Source: Nocardia takedensis NBRC 100417
GTDB lineage: Bacteria > Actinomycetota > Actinomycetes > Mycobacteriales > Mycobacteriaceae
Direction: 5' to 3'
Length of the DNA stretch: 64,000 nucleotides
NCBI RefSeq assembly: GCF_000308695.1
Contig: NZ_BAGG01000123.1
Location: 1-64,000 of the forward strand
Below, one piece after another: positions 52,788-60,955 of this stretch. The position numbers and the translations under genes are program-made. Every line of letters starts with the position of its first letter. The stretch's first letter is position 1. The notes below the pieces were generated by a model. It ran no database searches. It was not told the DNA's origin and saw only the letters and a program-made list of their open reading frames with translations.

Positions 52788-52858
52788 GCCTATGTAGTTC
52801 AATGGCAGAACTTCTGCTTCCCAAGCAGACAGCGCGGGTGCGATTCCCCATACCGCCG
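52788..52858 (+). pseudogene. Decayed tRNA-Gly(CCC)
   Basis: From ATGTAGTTCAATGG through the anticodon arm (TTCTGCTTCCCAAGCAG) to CGATTCCC it matches the intact tRNA-Gly at 56436 with two differences. One changes the invariant TTC of the T-loop to TGC. Beyond the T-arm the 3' acceptor strand is unrelated and cannot pair with GCCTATG. It marks the left border of the restriction island. Confidence 0.8.
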
Positions 52859-52918
52859 TGGGCCACAATCAACCTATCCACACGGTATCCCTGTGGACTC
52901 GACCGAACCATAAAGGTT

Positions 52919-53701
52919 CTACGACCGTGGGCGCTTCGGACGCCGAGTCGAAACCACTTCGGCAATTCGACGCGCCGCCAGCTCGGGATCCTCGTGCTCC
53001 CAGATCCGGATAACATCCCATCCCGCGTCGGTGAGTAGGCGGTCGGTTTCAAGGTCCCTGGCCCTGTTCCCCGCGATCTTCTCTTCCCAGAACTCGCTGT
53101 TGCGACGCGCAGGACGAAAATGCTCGGGGCACCCGTGCCAGTAGCAGCCGTCACAGAAGACCGCGACTTTCGGTCCGACGAAGACAATATCCGCCCGTCT
53201 TCGCGACTCGGGCAGCGGCCGCGCGTCCACCCGGTACCCCAGCCCATGCGCGCGGATAGCCGCGCGCAGCGCGAGCTCCGGTCGAGTGTCACGGCTCCGG
53301 TTCCCCCGCATCACCGACCGGACCGCAGGCGAACTCGCCCATGACCGCACCGGCGTAGCAGGTGGGGGCAGCAACTCCCGATCGATCACCTCTCGCCACC
53401 CTCGGGCCAAATTCTGACGACGTGTTCGACCGTTGACCTCTCCGACATATCTCGTCGGATATCTCCCACCATCAGACCACCGAACGTAGGCGCGGATCCG
53501 ACGAGTCTTGGCGTACACCTTCAATTCGACAGACGCCAAGGAAACGTTGCCACCTTCTAGGCCAACCAGACGATTGGCGCGACCGCCAGCTGCGCGGTCT
53601 TGTTCCGCCGAACGCGCGGCCCGACCAAGATCAGGTGGACATCTCCAGGCCCTATCAGCCGGGGGCTTGTCATTCCACTTTCCAGGGTTGACGCTGGTCA
53701 C
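52919..53701 (-). CDS. vsr: Very-short-patch repair endonuclease (Vsr) with long N-terminal extension
   Basis: 260 residues from GTG 53701, five bases after the methyltransferase stop. The C-terminal ~140 residues are Vsr: GNRSRDTRPELALRAAI, Asp171 in RADIVF, the Cys/His site CDGCYWHGCPEHF, FWEEKIAGNRARD and GWDVIRIWEHED. Vsr nicks T:G mismatches formed by deamination of 5-methylcytosine, protecting sites of the partner methyltransferase. The first ~115 residues (with SVELKVYAKTRRIRAYVRWS) are not part of ordinary ~140-150-residue Vsr and may be a fused DNA-binding domain. Confidence 0.85.
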   Translation of the reverse strand: MTSVNPGKWNDKPPADRAWRCPPDLGRAARSAEQDRAAGGRANRLVGLEGGNVSLASVELKVYAKTRRIRAYVRWSDGGRYPTRYVGEVNGRTRRQNLARGWREVIDRELLPPPATPVRSWASSPAVRSVMRGNRSRDTRPELALRAAIRAHGLGYRVDARPLPESRRRADIVFVGPKVAVFCDGCYWHGCPEHFRPARRNSEFWEEKIAGNRARDLETDRLLTDAGWDVIRIWEHEDPELAARRIAEVVSTRRPKRPRS

Positions 53702-53706
53702 AGCAA

Positions 53707-54996
53707 CTAACTCGCCGTCTCCGCCTCTGCCAACACCGTGGCAACCCCCTCCGCGAAGACCTTGCCCAGTAGGACGGGAACGGCGTTTCCGAGTTGTCGC
53801 ATCTTCTCGCCCCGAGGCCCCGCGAGTCGCCAATCGTCAGGGAAGGTCATCACCCGAGCGGTCTCCCGCACAGACATGTACCGGTGAGTGCCATCGTCAA
53901 GCAACATCACCGACTCGCCACCAGGAACGCCATGCACGCCAGCCTTCACGGTCTTAGCTGGTCTATCGAGTTCGTTCGGGGTGTGGCCGGCGTACACACG
54001 AGCGTCCGGCCACCCGATGTGGTCGGTGAACCCACCGAGTAGATGTTCCTTGCGATCGAGCTTGTCCGGCGGGATATCGGGAAGCGGCTTCTGACCGTCC
54101 ACCCCTCGCAACGCGTCTCGTAGCGTTCGCCACGGCGCGAGCCGTTCGCCGCTGTCAGTCAACATCATGTCCGGCGAAGTCGGAATCCGGGCCATCACTC
54201 GATTTCGCACCGCCTTGGATACCTTCGGGTGTCGCTCCCAATAAACGCCACTTGTCATATCCTGATACAAGCTTTCGGCCGAATGGGTCGGTTGCACAAG
54301 CTCTTCGAACCGCCGCATGTCGACGCCGACGTCGCGACGAAACGCGATCAGGATCACGCGGTTACGAATCTGTGGAACGCCATAGTCGGCCGCGTTGACC
54401 GGAAAGTGCGCCACTTCATACCGCTCATCGGCGGCGATATAAGCTGACTCGTTCATGTGTCGCAGTATCTCGTCGTGATCCTGCCATCGCGAGCCCTCAG
54501 CCCGCTCCTCGAACGGCAACGACAGCTCGCGCTTGATGTAATCGAAATATGGCATGAACGATGGGCGAAGCAGCCCTCGTACGTTCTCGCAGATGACCGC
54601 CTTCGGACGCATCTCCCGAATGGCTCGGAACATATGCGGAAAGCCGTTGCGGTCGTCCTCGTCGCCCTTGGCAACGCCACCGAGCGAGAACGGCTGGCAT
54701 GGCGGACCGCCGGCCAGAACGTCGACCATGTCGCGGAGGTACTCGAAATCGACCTTTCGAACGTCGCCCACCACCAGCGGGGGCCGCTCGCCAACCACCG
54801 GGATAGCGGGCAAGGCCCCCTCCTCAACAGGAGTCGCCACGTTAGTCGCGAGGGTCTCACAGGCCCGCTTCGCGAACTCGTTGAACAGGAGGGGGCGGAA
54901 GCCCGCGCGTTCGACCGCCATCGCGAGACCTCCGCCACCGGCGAAGAGCTCGACACTCGTACGCTGGGACTTCTTGGTGACTCGGTCCTTAGGCAT
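53707..54996 (-). CDS. DNA (cytosine-5) methyltransferase
   Basis: 429 residues from ATG 54996; starts up to 60 bases upstream are possible and none has a strong ribosome site. C5-MTase motifs: I VELFAGGGGLAM, IV GGPPCQPFS with catalytic Cys100, VI ENVRGLL, VIII QIRNRVILI, X GNAVP. It methylates the recognition sequence of the partner nuclease. Lower G+C than the surrounding genome points to acquisition by transfer. Order on the minus strand: nuclease, methyltransferase, Vsr. Confidence 0.92.
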   Translation of the reverse strand: MPKDRVTKKSQRTSVELFAGGGGLAMAVERAGFRPLLFNEFAKRACETLATNVATPVEEGALPAIPVVGERPPLVVGDVRKVDFEYLRDMVDVLAGGPPCQPFSLGGVAKGDEDDRNGFPHMFRAIREMRPKAVICENVRGLLRPSFMPYFDYIKRELSLPFEERAEGSRWQDHDEILRHMNESAYIAADERYEVAHFPVNAADYGVPQIRNRVILIAFRRDVGVDMRRFEELVQPTHSAESLYQDMTSGVYWERHPKVSKAVRNRVMARIPTSPDMMLTDSGERLAPWRTLRDALRGVDGQKPLPDIPPDKLDRKEHLLGGFTDHIGWPDARVYAGHTPNELDRPAKTVKAGVHGVPGGESVMLLDDGTHRYMSVRETARVMTFPDDWRLAGPRGEKMRQLGNAVPVLLGKVFAEGVATVLAEAETAS

Positions 54997-55070
54997 GGCC
55001 GGAACCATACCGCGGAGAGCCATCGAACGCACGTACGAACTGCGAGTCCCGGTCAACCCGCCGTGACCGA

Positions 55071-55949
55071 TCAGTCGTCCTCCTCGTCCCGCTCGGTCAC
55101 CTCCCCCTTCTCGTCCAGGCGCCCCTGCCCCTCGTAGGACCTCACCGTGCCGTTCTCCGTCCGCCAGTACCGAGTCGCGCTGGCGAGGTCCTCAAATCCC
55201 GGGTATAGGATCACGTACCCCGGGAGCGCCGTGGCTTGCCAGTCGCCAGAAAGGGACTCGAGCACGAATCGCAGAAACTCGGCAGTACTCATGTTGATGT
55301 CTGGAACAGTGACCGGAACACCTCGCAGCAGCTCGTGTGGCGCCTTGGTCCCCGGCGTTGTCATGAAACGAAAGGTATATGGAAGCGCCCCCTTCGCCGC
55401 CACGAGCACCGGCCCCAAATTCTGCTCGCCTGGAGCCAGGCCACTAACAACCAGTTCGGTGTTGATCGGATATCGAGCGTCGAAGTGCTTCGCCTTCACC
55501 AGCGTTTTATCCCGGTTTCGTCCCGGATCCTTATTCCCGAAACCCATCGTGTTCCAGGGTGCCTCACCGTTCGCCCGGTAGCGCTTGATGAGGAGTTTCT
55601 CCGGTGCCGCAGCATCCATGTCCTCATCCACGTACAAACAGACGAAGCCCACTTGCCTGAGGCTGATCTTCAGTCTTCCCGAGAGCTTCCTGCGGTGCCC
55701 CTCCAGGCGATTTCGCAAGTTCTTCGACGCCTTTCCGACGTACACAAACTCGCCGTCGACGTACAACTGATAGACACCAGGGCGCGGCTGGATCTCGTTC
55801 TTGAGATACTCGGCCGTGAGCGGCGCGGGCGCGAGTCGTCGCAATCCCTCGCCCAGCTGGTCTCCCAGCGCTCGCGTGATGCTCAGCTTGAACTCCGCGC
55901 TCGCCCGGCCCTCGCTATCATTCGGCCCAAGACTCAGTCGATCCTCCAC
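55071..55949 (-). CDS. GIY-YIG restriction endonuclease (Eco29kI-like)
   Basis: 292 residues from GTG 55949. GIY-YIG core: PGVYQLYVDGEF at ~57-68 and VYVGKASKNLRNRLEGHRRK at ~69-88, with the conserved Arg and the following His. A later acidic stretch (DAAAPEKLLIKRYR) supplies the usual Glu. Directly upstream of a C5 methyltransferase, it is best read as the type II restriction enzyme. The Eco29kI family pairs a GIY-YIG nuclease with a C5 MTase at CCGCGG; specificity here is inferred only. It is longer than Eco29kI (~214 residues). Confidence 0.78.
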   Translation of the reverse strand: MEDRLSLGPNDSEGRASAEFKLSITRALGDQLGEGLRRLAPAPLTAEYLKNEIQPRPGVYQLYVDGEFVYVGKASKNLRNRLEGHRRKLSGRLKISLRQVGFVCLYVDEDMDAAAPEKLLIKRYRANGEAPWNTMGFGNKDPGRNRDKTLVKAKHFDARYPINTELVVSGLAPGEQNLGPVLVAAKGALPYTFRFMTTPGTKAPHELLRGVPVTVPDINMSTAEFLRFVLESLSGDWQATALPGYVILYPGFEDLASATRYWRTENGTVRSYEGQGRLDEKGEVTERDEEDD

Positions 55950-56435
55950 TCCGCCAACGTATCGCACGCGTCGAACATTAGACCGTCCACTCCGCCGAGC
56001 GCCCCCTCGTAGATCAACACAACCGTGGCGCGGAGCCCGAAGAGCGGCGCAGCTCGATCCGCGCAGACCTCGTCCGTTCGGGTCCAGCACCTGGAGAGGA
56101 CCTGGCTGTCAACAGGCTGCTCCCCAGCGACTCACCCCGGGACTCCGAAGGTTCGGTGCCGGAGCGGTTGCCGCCCGTTCACGTCCCGCGCGAACCCCGC
56201 CCGAACAATATGGGTGCCCGAGTACCAAGTCGCGTCGGACCGATTTGGGGCACTACGTCGAGCTGGCGTACCAAAGCCCTCATACTCACCAGCACACGGA
56301 GGGCATAGCCAACGTCTGAGATATTTCGAGCAAGAGTAGTGCTGAGCCGATTTCACGACTCGGCTCGCTCCGAGCCAGCGGACTTGCCCCGTCTAGTGCC
56401 TGGTCTGCTAGGCTGGCGGTCGCGCTCACGCGCAG
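55950..56435. other. Gene-free stretch between the restriction operon and tRNA-Gly
   Basis: Short open frames exist on both strands, but none has convincing coding character or a ribosome site. One minus-strand frame (56132-56356) has CxxC-like pairs (CSKYL, CPPC) but no recognised family. The promoter of the restriction operon must lie in its left part. Confidence 0.4.
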
Positions 56436-56506
56436 GCCGATGTAGTTCAATGGTAGAACTTCTGCTTCCCAAGCAGACAGCGCGGGTTCGATTCCCGTCA
56501 TCGGCT
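56436..56506 (+). tRNA. tRNA-Gly(CCC)
   Basis: Full cloverleaf: acceptor GCCGATG pairs with CATCGGC (56499-56505), D-arm GTTCAATGGTAGAAC, anticodon stem TCTGC/GCAGA with loop TTCCCAA (anticodon CCC), and T-arm GGGTTCGATTCCC. The 3' CCA is not completely encoded (TCCCC follows). Confidence 0.95.
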
Positions 56507-56512
56507 CCCCAT

Positions 56513-56541
56513 CGAAAGCCTCTGCGATGCAGGGGCTTTCG
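56513..56541 (+). terminator. Terminator hairpin after tRNA-Gly
   Basis: A 13-bp stem (56513-56525 with 56529-56541, one G-U pair) and a GAT loop begin seven bases after the tRNA. The following ~300 bases (56542-56839) hold no gene I can support. Confidence 0.8.
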
Positions 56542-56839
56542 TCGTTTGGTCTGGACTACCGGTTCGAGTTCACTCCGAGCCCCGACCTCGGATACCACCT
56601 GAAGATGCAGGGCGAATCGCGCGACGGACTGCCTACGGACCGGAAGTCTCCCCCCAGGTACCCAGCTCGCGGATGGGCGAGGCACAGCCGGCCCGGACAG
56701 CCAGGGCTCGCGACCCGATCGCACCGCGGCTTCGCCGCGCGCCTGTCTTTGTTCGCGGACCGCCCGCACGCCGAGGTCAGTGGGTTACCGCTCGAACAAG
56801 GCGGCGGAGTCAGGCCAGAACCTGCGGACCACGACGCGG

Positions 56840-57049
56840 CTACGTGCGGTGTAGACGGGACGGGGTGGCGCAGTGCGGGCGGGGTGGAGTTCGGGTTGCG
56901 TAGCGGCGTTGGGCGTCGGCCAGGCGCGCGGCGAGGTGTTCGAGGGTGGTGGGTGGGAGGGTTTTGCCGAAGGCGGCGGCGTCGAGGAGGGTGCGGCGGA
57001 CGGCGGCGAGCTGGGCTTCGGGGGTGTCCGGGTGGTCGGGGGTCGGCAT
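56840..57049 (-). CDS. 69-residue hypothetical protein coupled to the O-methyltransferase
   Basis: ATG 57049 lies 11 bases after the methyltransferase stop, with GGAGTAGGG in the stop region upstream. The sequence is coding-like and helical (EAQLAAVRRTLLDAAAFGKT; EHLAARLADAQRRYATR), ending Pro/Arg-rich. No family is recognised; probably co-transcribed. Confidence 0.5.
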   Translation of the reverse strand: MPTPDHPDTPEAQLAAVRRTLLDAAAFGKTLPPTTLEHLAARLADAQRRYATRTPPRPHCATPSRLHRT

Positions 57050-57060
57050 GGACGCAGACC

Positions 57061-58071
57061 CTACTCCGAATCGAACAAGCGTTCTATTCGGACGCGGAAT
57101 TCGAGGAGGGCGCGCTGGTCGGTGAGGTCGGTGACCGTGTCCAGGGTCAGGCCGTGGCGAGCCGCGAGGGCGCGGAACTCGTCCACGCGGCGTTCGCGGC
57201 CGCCGAAGATCGCGAGCATGGCGAGGTTGAATTCAGTGGAAGCGCGGAGGTCGCCGATCGGTTCGATGATCAGGATGCGGGTGTGCGGGGCGGCGGCTTC
57301 GGCGCAGCGGGTCAGGATTCGGTGCGCGTGGGCGTCGTCCCAGTCGTGGAGGATGTCGACCAAGAGGTAGGCGTCGGCGGCCGGTGGGAGGGGGTCGAAG
57401 AAGCTGGCCGCGGTGACCTGGGTGCGATGGGTGAGACCGTGGGATTCGAAAGTGTGTCGGGCTTCGGTGGCCGTGGGGTCGAGGTCGAGCAGGTGACCGT
57501 GGATGCGGGGGTGGGCCTGGAGGATCGCGGCTAGGAGGTCACCCCGGCCGCCGCCGACGTCGACGATTGTCGTGAAGCGGGACCAGTCGACGGCGGACAC
57601 CATCACGGGGATTTGGTCGCGGAGGCGGTGGGCCATCTGGCGGTCGAAGGTGTCGCGCAGGTGTGGATTCGCGGCGAGGTCCGCCCAGAAGTCCTGGCCG
57701 TAGCGTTGCGGGTAAGCGGCGCGGCCGGTGGTGACGCTGTGGGCCAGTTCGGCGAAAGCCAGTTCGGCGCGGCCGCCGGCGGCGCCCATATGCAGCAGAT
57801 CCGCCAGCCCGTTGCCCGCGTCGGCGCACAGGTGCGCACCGAACGGCGTGGTGCGGTACGCGGCGGCGATGCATTCGAGGACGCCGAGCGTCACGAGATG
57901 GTCCAGCAGCAGTTCGAGCGCGATCGGATTTACCGACGATTCGGCGGCCAGATCGGCGGCGGAAGCGCCTGTGTCGCAGAGCCGGTCGGGCAGGCTTAGC
58001 GTCACGGCCACCCGCAGTGCCATCGGGGTGGCCAATCCCGCCATCCGGCGGAGCGAGTCGACGTCGTTCAC
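57061..58071 (-). CDS. SAM-dependent O-methyltransferase (plant COMT/carminomycin type)
   Basis: 336 residues from GTG 58071. The N-terminal winged-helix dimerisation domain (MAGLATPMALRVAVTLSLPD; LELLLDHLVTLGVLE) precedes the methyltransferase domain. That domain has SAM loop TIVDVGGGRGDLLAAIL, acidic loop HLLDLDPTATEA and the LVDILHDWDD segment near the catalytic His region. The family methylates hydroxyls of small aromatic natural products. No biosynthetic cluster is adjacent, so the substrate is unknown. Confidence 0.82.
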   Translation of the reverse strand: MNDVDSLRRMAGLATPMALRVAVTLSLPDRLCDTGASAADLAAESSVNPIALELLLDHLVTLGVLECIAAAYRTTPFGAHLCADAGNGLADLLHMGAAGGRAELAFAELAHSVTTGRAAYPQRYGQDFWADLAANPHLRDTFDRQMAHRLRDQIPVMVSAVDWSRFTTIVDVGGGRGDLLAAILQAHPRIHGHLLDLDPTATEARHTFESHGLTHRTQVTAASFFDPLPPAADAYLLVDILHDWDDAHAHRILTRCAEAAAPHTRILIIEPIGDLRASTEFNLAMLAIFGGRERRVDEFRALAARHGLTLDTVTDLTDQRALLEFRVRIERLFDSE

Positions 58072-58126
58072 GGGGTCGACCGCTCGCGAAGCGCGAATTC
58101 CCCTGTCCGAATCGAGACGAACGCCC

Positions 58127-58594
58127 TCATCCGAGGGAGAAGATGGCGGCGGAGTTGGATTTCGCGGCGTGGGTGAAGAAGTGGACGAGGGCGGTGTAGT
58201 GGCCGCCGAGGTATTCGAGGCCGAGTTCTTCGCCGTCGCGGACCCAGACGGGTGGGTAGACCTCGGTGGCATCCATGTCTTCGGCGTCGAAGTAGCAGGC
58301 CAGGGCGGTGAAGGGGGTGTGGGATAGTCGGTCGGCGGTGTAGCGGACGGTGTCGGGGGACCAACCGAAGAGGGCGGGTTCTTCGCAGAGCAGGTCGCCG
58401 TCGTAGCAGAGTTCGACGCCGAGGCAGGCCCGCTCGAACAGGTAGGCAAGGCCAGCCCACGCTTTGTCGAGGTAGCCGTTGGGTTTCTCGTCGTATCCTC
58501 GGTCGCCGAGCAGATCCGCCATCGCGCCCGGGTCGGCGGCGATCTTCTCGAGTTCCGCTTCGGTCACCCGGGTGAACGTTGCGACGATCCCCAT
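58127..58594 (-). CDS. DUF1877 (YfbM-like) family protein
   Basis: 155 residues from ATG 58594 (MGIVATFTRVTEAELEKIAA). The MGI start, LDKAWAGLAYLF and the late YLGGHYTALVHFFTHAAKSN pattern match DUF1877. Small and soluble; the family has no known function. It is upstream of and on the same strand as the O-methyltransferase. Confidence 0.72.
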   Translation of the reverse strand: MGIVATFTRVTEAELEKIAADPGAMADLLGDRGYDEKPNGYLDKAWAGLAYLFERACLGVELCYDGDLLCEEPALFGWSPDTVRYTADRLSHTPFTALACYFDAEDMDATEVYPPVWVRDGEELGLEYLGGHYTALVHFFTHAAKSNSAAIFSLG

Positions 58595-58719
58595 ACCCGT
58601 TCCGCACCTTCCACATTCGCCATCCGAACGCGACGACACTAACCGAGCCCACCGACAAGTTCTCGCGGCGGATCTGGACGGTGCACATCGACCCCGCCCA
58701 CCGATCTTTCCGGCGACGA

Positions 58720-58885
58720 CGACAGGCACTCACCGCGCAGAGCTTGCACAGAAGGGGGCCGACAGGCGCTGACCGAGCGAACAACGCGCGGGACGAAAGA
58801 CCGGCGGGCGCTCACCCCAGCGGAGCCCGCACAGGACGGTGACCGGCAGACGCTCACCCGACAGAGCCCGCGCGGGACAGGTGGC
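58720..58885. repeat. Decayed ~42-bp tandem repeat
   Basis: Four imperfect head-to-tail units start with C-G-(A/G)-C-(A/G)-G-(G/A)-C-(A/G)-C-T at 58720, 58760, 58802 and 58844 (40, 42, 42 and 42 bp). Units three and four share GCTCACC and AGCCCGC. They fill most of the 322-bp gap between the DUF1877 and thioesterase genes, upstream of the former. Confidence 0.65.
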
Positions 58886-58916
58886 AGCCGCCGAACAGGT
58901 CCCGCTGCGGTGACTG

Positions 58917-59732
58917 TCAGCGAGCGGTACCGGGCGTGTGGACGACGTTGTGCGCGTTGGCGACCGAGGTGACCACGCAGGTTCCGAGCGGCCCGGTGCG
59001 GTCGTAGAGGGTGGCGGTGCCGACGGCGACGCCGTGCGCGGTGACCTGGTCGCGGGCGCGCAGGCCGAGTTCGGGGCCGAGGGGGAGGCGGGCGAGGGTC
59101 AGGGTGAGGTCGGTGTTGATGTAGGAGTTGCCTTCGGCGGTCCAGTGGCAGATGAAGTTGGTGGAGTCGCCCACGGCGGCGGCGCGCTGGAACGGGGTGA
59201 TGGGTTCGCCTTCGACCACGGGAATGAGGTTCTGCCACAGGGTTTTGCGCTCGGGACTGCGCGCGGCGGACAAGTCGTGGGTCCAGTCGCCGTCGCCGAC
59301 TTTCAGCAGCGGGTACGAGCCTTCCGGGGCGTCGTATCGTTCGGCGGGGACGGGTAGGGATTCGGTGGGCTGCCACAGTTCGCCGGACGGCGGGTCCGCG
59401 ACGGCGAGGAAGGAGGCGGACGCGCGCGCCCTGACCTCGTCGCGTTGGACGATCGCCGCGTCGGCGACCAGTACGCGGCGGCCGACGCGGACGAGTTCGC
59501 TTCGGACGGTGATCGGTTCGGTCAGCACCGGCCGGAACAGGTCGACGGTGAGCCGCGCGGGCGTGAAACCCTCGGCCGGGCAGTGGGTTTCCAGTTCGCG
59601 TGCCAGCAGCCCGCACACGGCGGGCCCGTTGACCTGCTCGGCGCTCCACTGGCTGATGCCATAGCCCTGCGCGTGGAATCCGTCCGCGCGCCGGGCGAAG
59701 AATCCGCTCACCACCATCGGTTGTTCGCTCAC
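58917..59732 (-). CDS. Acyl-CoA thioesterase-like double-hotdog protein
   Basis: 271 residues from GTG 59732. Two hotdog-like halves: the first with GPAVCGLLARELETHCPAEG and ARLTVDLFRPV, the second with AAAVGDSTNFICHWTAEGNS and INTDLTLTLARLP. This matches the thioesterase-superfamily (4HBT_3) proteins common in actinobacteria, which hydrolyse acyl-CoA esters. The substrate chain is unknown. Confidence 0.75.
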   Translation of the reverse strand: MSEQPMVVSGFFARRADGFHAQGYGISQWSAEQVNGPAVCGLLARELETHCPAEGFTPARLTVDLFRPVLTEPITVRSELVRVGRRVLVADAAIVQRDEVRARASASFLAVADPPSGELWQPTESLPVPAERYDAPEGSYPLLKVGDGDWTHDLSAARSPERKTLWQNLIPVVEGEPITPFQRAAAVGDSTNFICHWTAEGNSYINTDLTLTLARLPLGPELGLRARDQVTAHGVAVGTATLYDRTGPLGTCVVTSVANAHNVVHTPGTAR

Positions 59733-59923
59733 GCGAACGATTGGAACACACAGACGCCGCCGCGCCCGGAGTTCGATGGCGTCGCACCGGACCCGCGAAA
59801 GCCCGTTCCGCTAACGAGGCGGGTTGGCCTTCACCGCGACGACGACCAGCCTGTGCCACGCCCGGAGACGCAGGCCGTTCGGCGACCATGCGGAGCGACC
59901 CGCATCCACACGGAACGCCCCGA

Positions 59924-60421
59924 TCAACTCGCGTGCAGGCGACGGAATCGGCTGCCGTGGAACACCAGCGGTTCGATGTCGGCGCGGGTCGCCAACCGTT
60001 CGATGCGCAGGATGACGACGGTGTGGTCGCCCGCGGGCACCTGCGCTTCGACCACGCCTTCGATCCAGGCGGAGGCGCCGTCGATGAAGACGGCGTCGCC
60101 GGTGCCGCGGTGCAGTTCGGAGTCGCGGAAGCGGTCGCCGTTGCGGGCGCCGAGGGCGCGGGCGGCGGCCTGCTGGTCGGTGCCGAGCAAGCTCAGGCCG
60201 AGTTTGTCGGCGGCCTCGAGGCGCGGCCAGGTGGACGAGGAGTTCTGCACGCAGAACGACACCAGCGGCGGGTCGAGGGAGACCGGGACGAAGGTGCTGA
60301 CCGCGAGTCCGTGCGGGGTGCCTTCGACTTCGGCGCAGACGGCGACGACGCCGCTGGGGAAGTTGGCGAAGGCGCGGCGTAGGCCGTCGCCGTCGGCGGG
60401 GAACTCGAACAGGTCATGCAT
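59924..60421 (-). CDS. Flavin reductase family protein
   Basis: 165 residues. NAD(P)H:flavin reductase of the HpaC/DszD type: FANFPSGVVAVCAEVEGTPH, GLAVSTFVPVSLDPPLVSFC, and the late GDHTVVILRIERL. Its start overlaps the preceding FMN-reductase stop by eight bases (60414-60421). It would supply reduced flavin to the two monooxygenases of this operon. Confidence 0.85.
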   Translation of the reverse strand: MHDLFEFPADGDGLRRAFANFPSGVVAVCAEVEGTPHGLAVSTFVPVSLDPPLVSFCVQNSSSTWPRLEAADKLGLSLLGTDQQAAARALGARNGDRFRDSELHRGTGDAVFIDGASAWIEGVVEAQVPAGDHTVVILRIERLATRADIEPLVFHGSRFRRLHAS

Positions 60422-60929
60422 GATTCGCCGCCTTCTCGGTGGTGGTCAACGCGGCGACGACGGGTCGCCAGCGTTCGGTGTAGTTGTCGATCGCGCCGTC
60501 TTCGAGGAAGGTGCGGTCGGACAGGTAGAGCCCGGGCAGGGCGGCGGTCGCGCCGATCTCCACCAGGACCGGCTTGAGCAGCAGGTCCGGGGCGAGCGCG
60601 TGGGCGGGGCCCGCGCCGAGCATGAGCGGAACGGCGAGCACGCCCGCGAGTCCGGTGCCGCCGTCGAACTGTTCGAGGAACAGTTTGAGCAGTCCGGTGT
60701 AGGTGGCTTTGAAGGTGGGGCTGGCGAAGACGACGAGTTCGGATTCGGCGACCTTGCGCGCCGCCTCGCCGACGGCCGGGTCACCCCAGCCGAGCAGTCC
60801 CGGACCCAGCGTGACCAAGTCGACCACTTCGGGGGTGGCGTCGGGCCGCAACCCCTGCGCGACCAGCGTGGCCGCGGTGAGGGTGCGGGATGCGGGTTTC
60901 GGGTTTCCGACGACGACCGTCACCGTCAT
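60414..60929 (-). CDS. NAD(P)H-dependent FMN reductase (MsuE/SsuE type)
   Basis: 171 residues, flavodoxin-like: MTVTVVVGNPKPASRTLTAA, then the FMN loop FASPTFKATYTGLLKLFLEQ. It generates FMNH2 for class-C monooxygenases such as the SfnG-like neighbour. It lies 26 bases after the acyl-CoA-dehydrogenase-like gene in a tightly packed operon. Confidence 0.85.
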   Translation of the reverse strand: MTVTVVVGNPKPASRTLTAATLVAQGLRPDATPEVVDLVTLGPGLLGWGDPAVGEAARKVAESELVVFASPTFKATYTGLLKLFLEQFDGGTGLAGVLAVPLMLGAGPAHALAPDLLLKPVLVEIGATAALPGLYLSDRTFLEDGAIDNYTERWRPVVAALTTTEKAANHA

Positions 60930-60955
60930 GTTCGTCTCCTAACTCTGCAGACGGC

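Noticed and set aside
52788..52858. Calling this a functional tRNA-Gly
   Set aside because: The T-loop lacks TTC and the acceptor strand cannot pair; the functional copy is at 56436.
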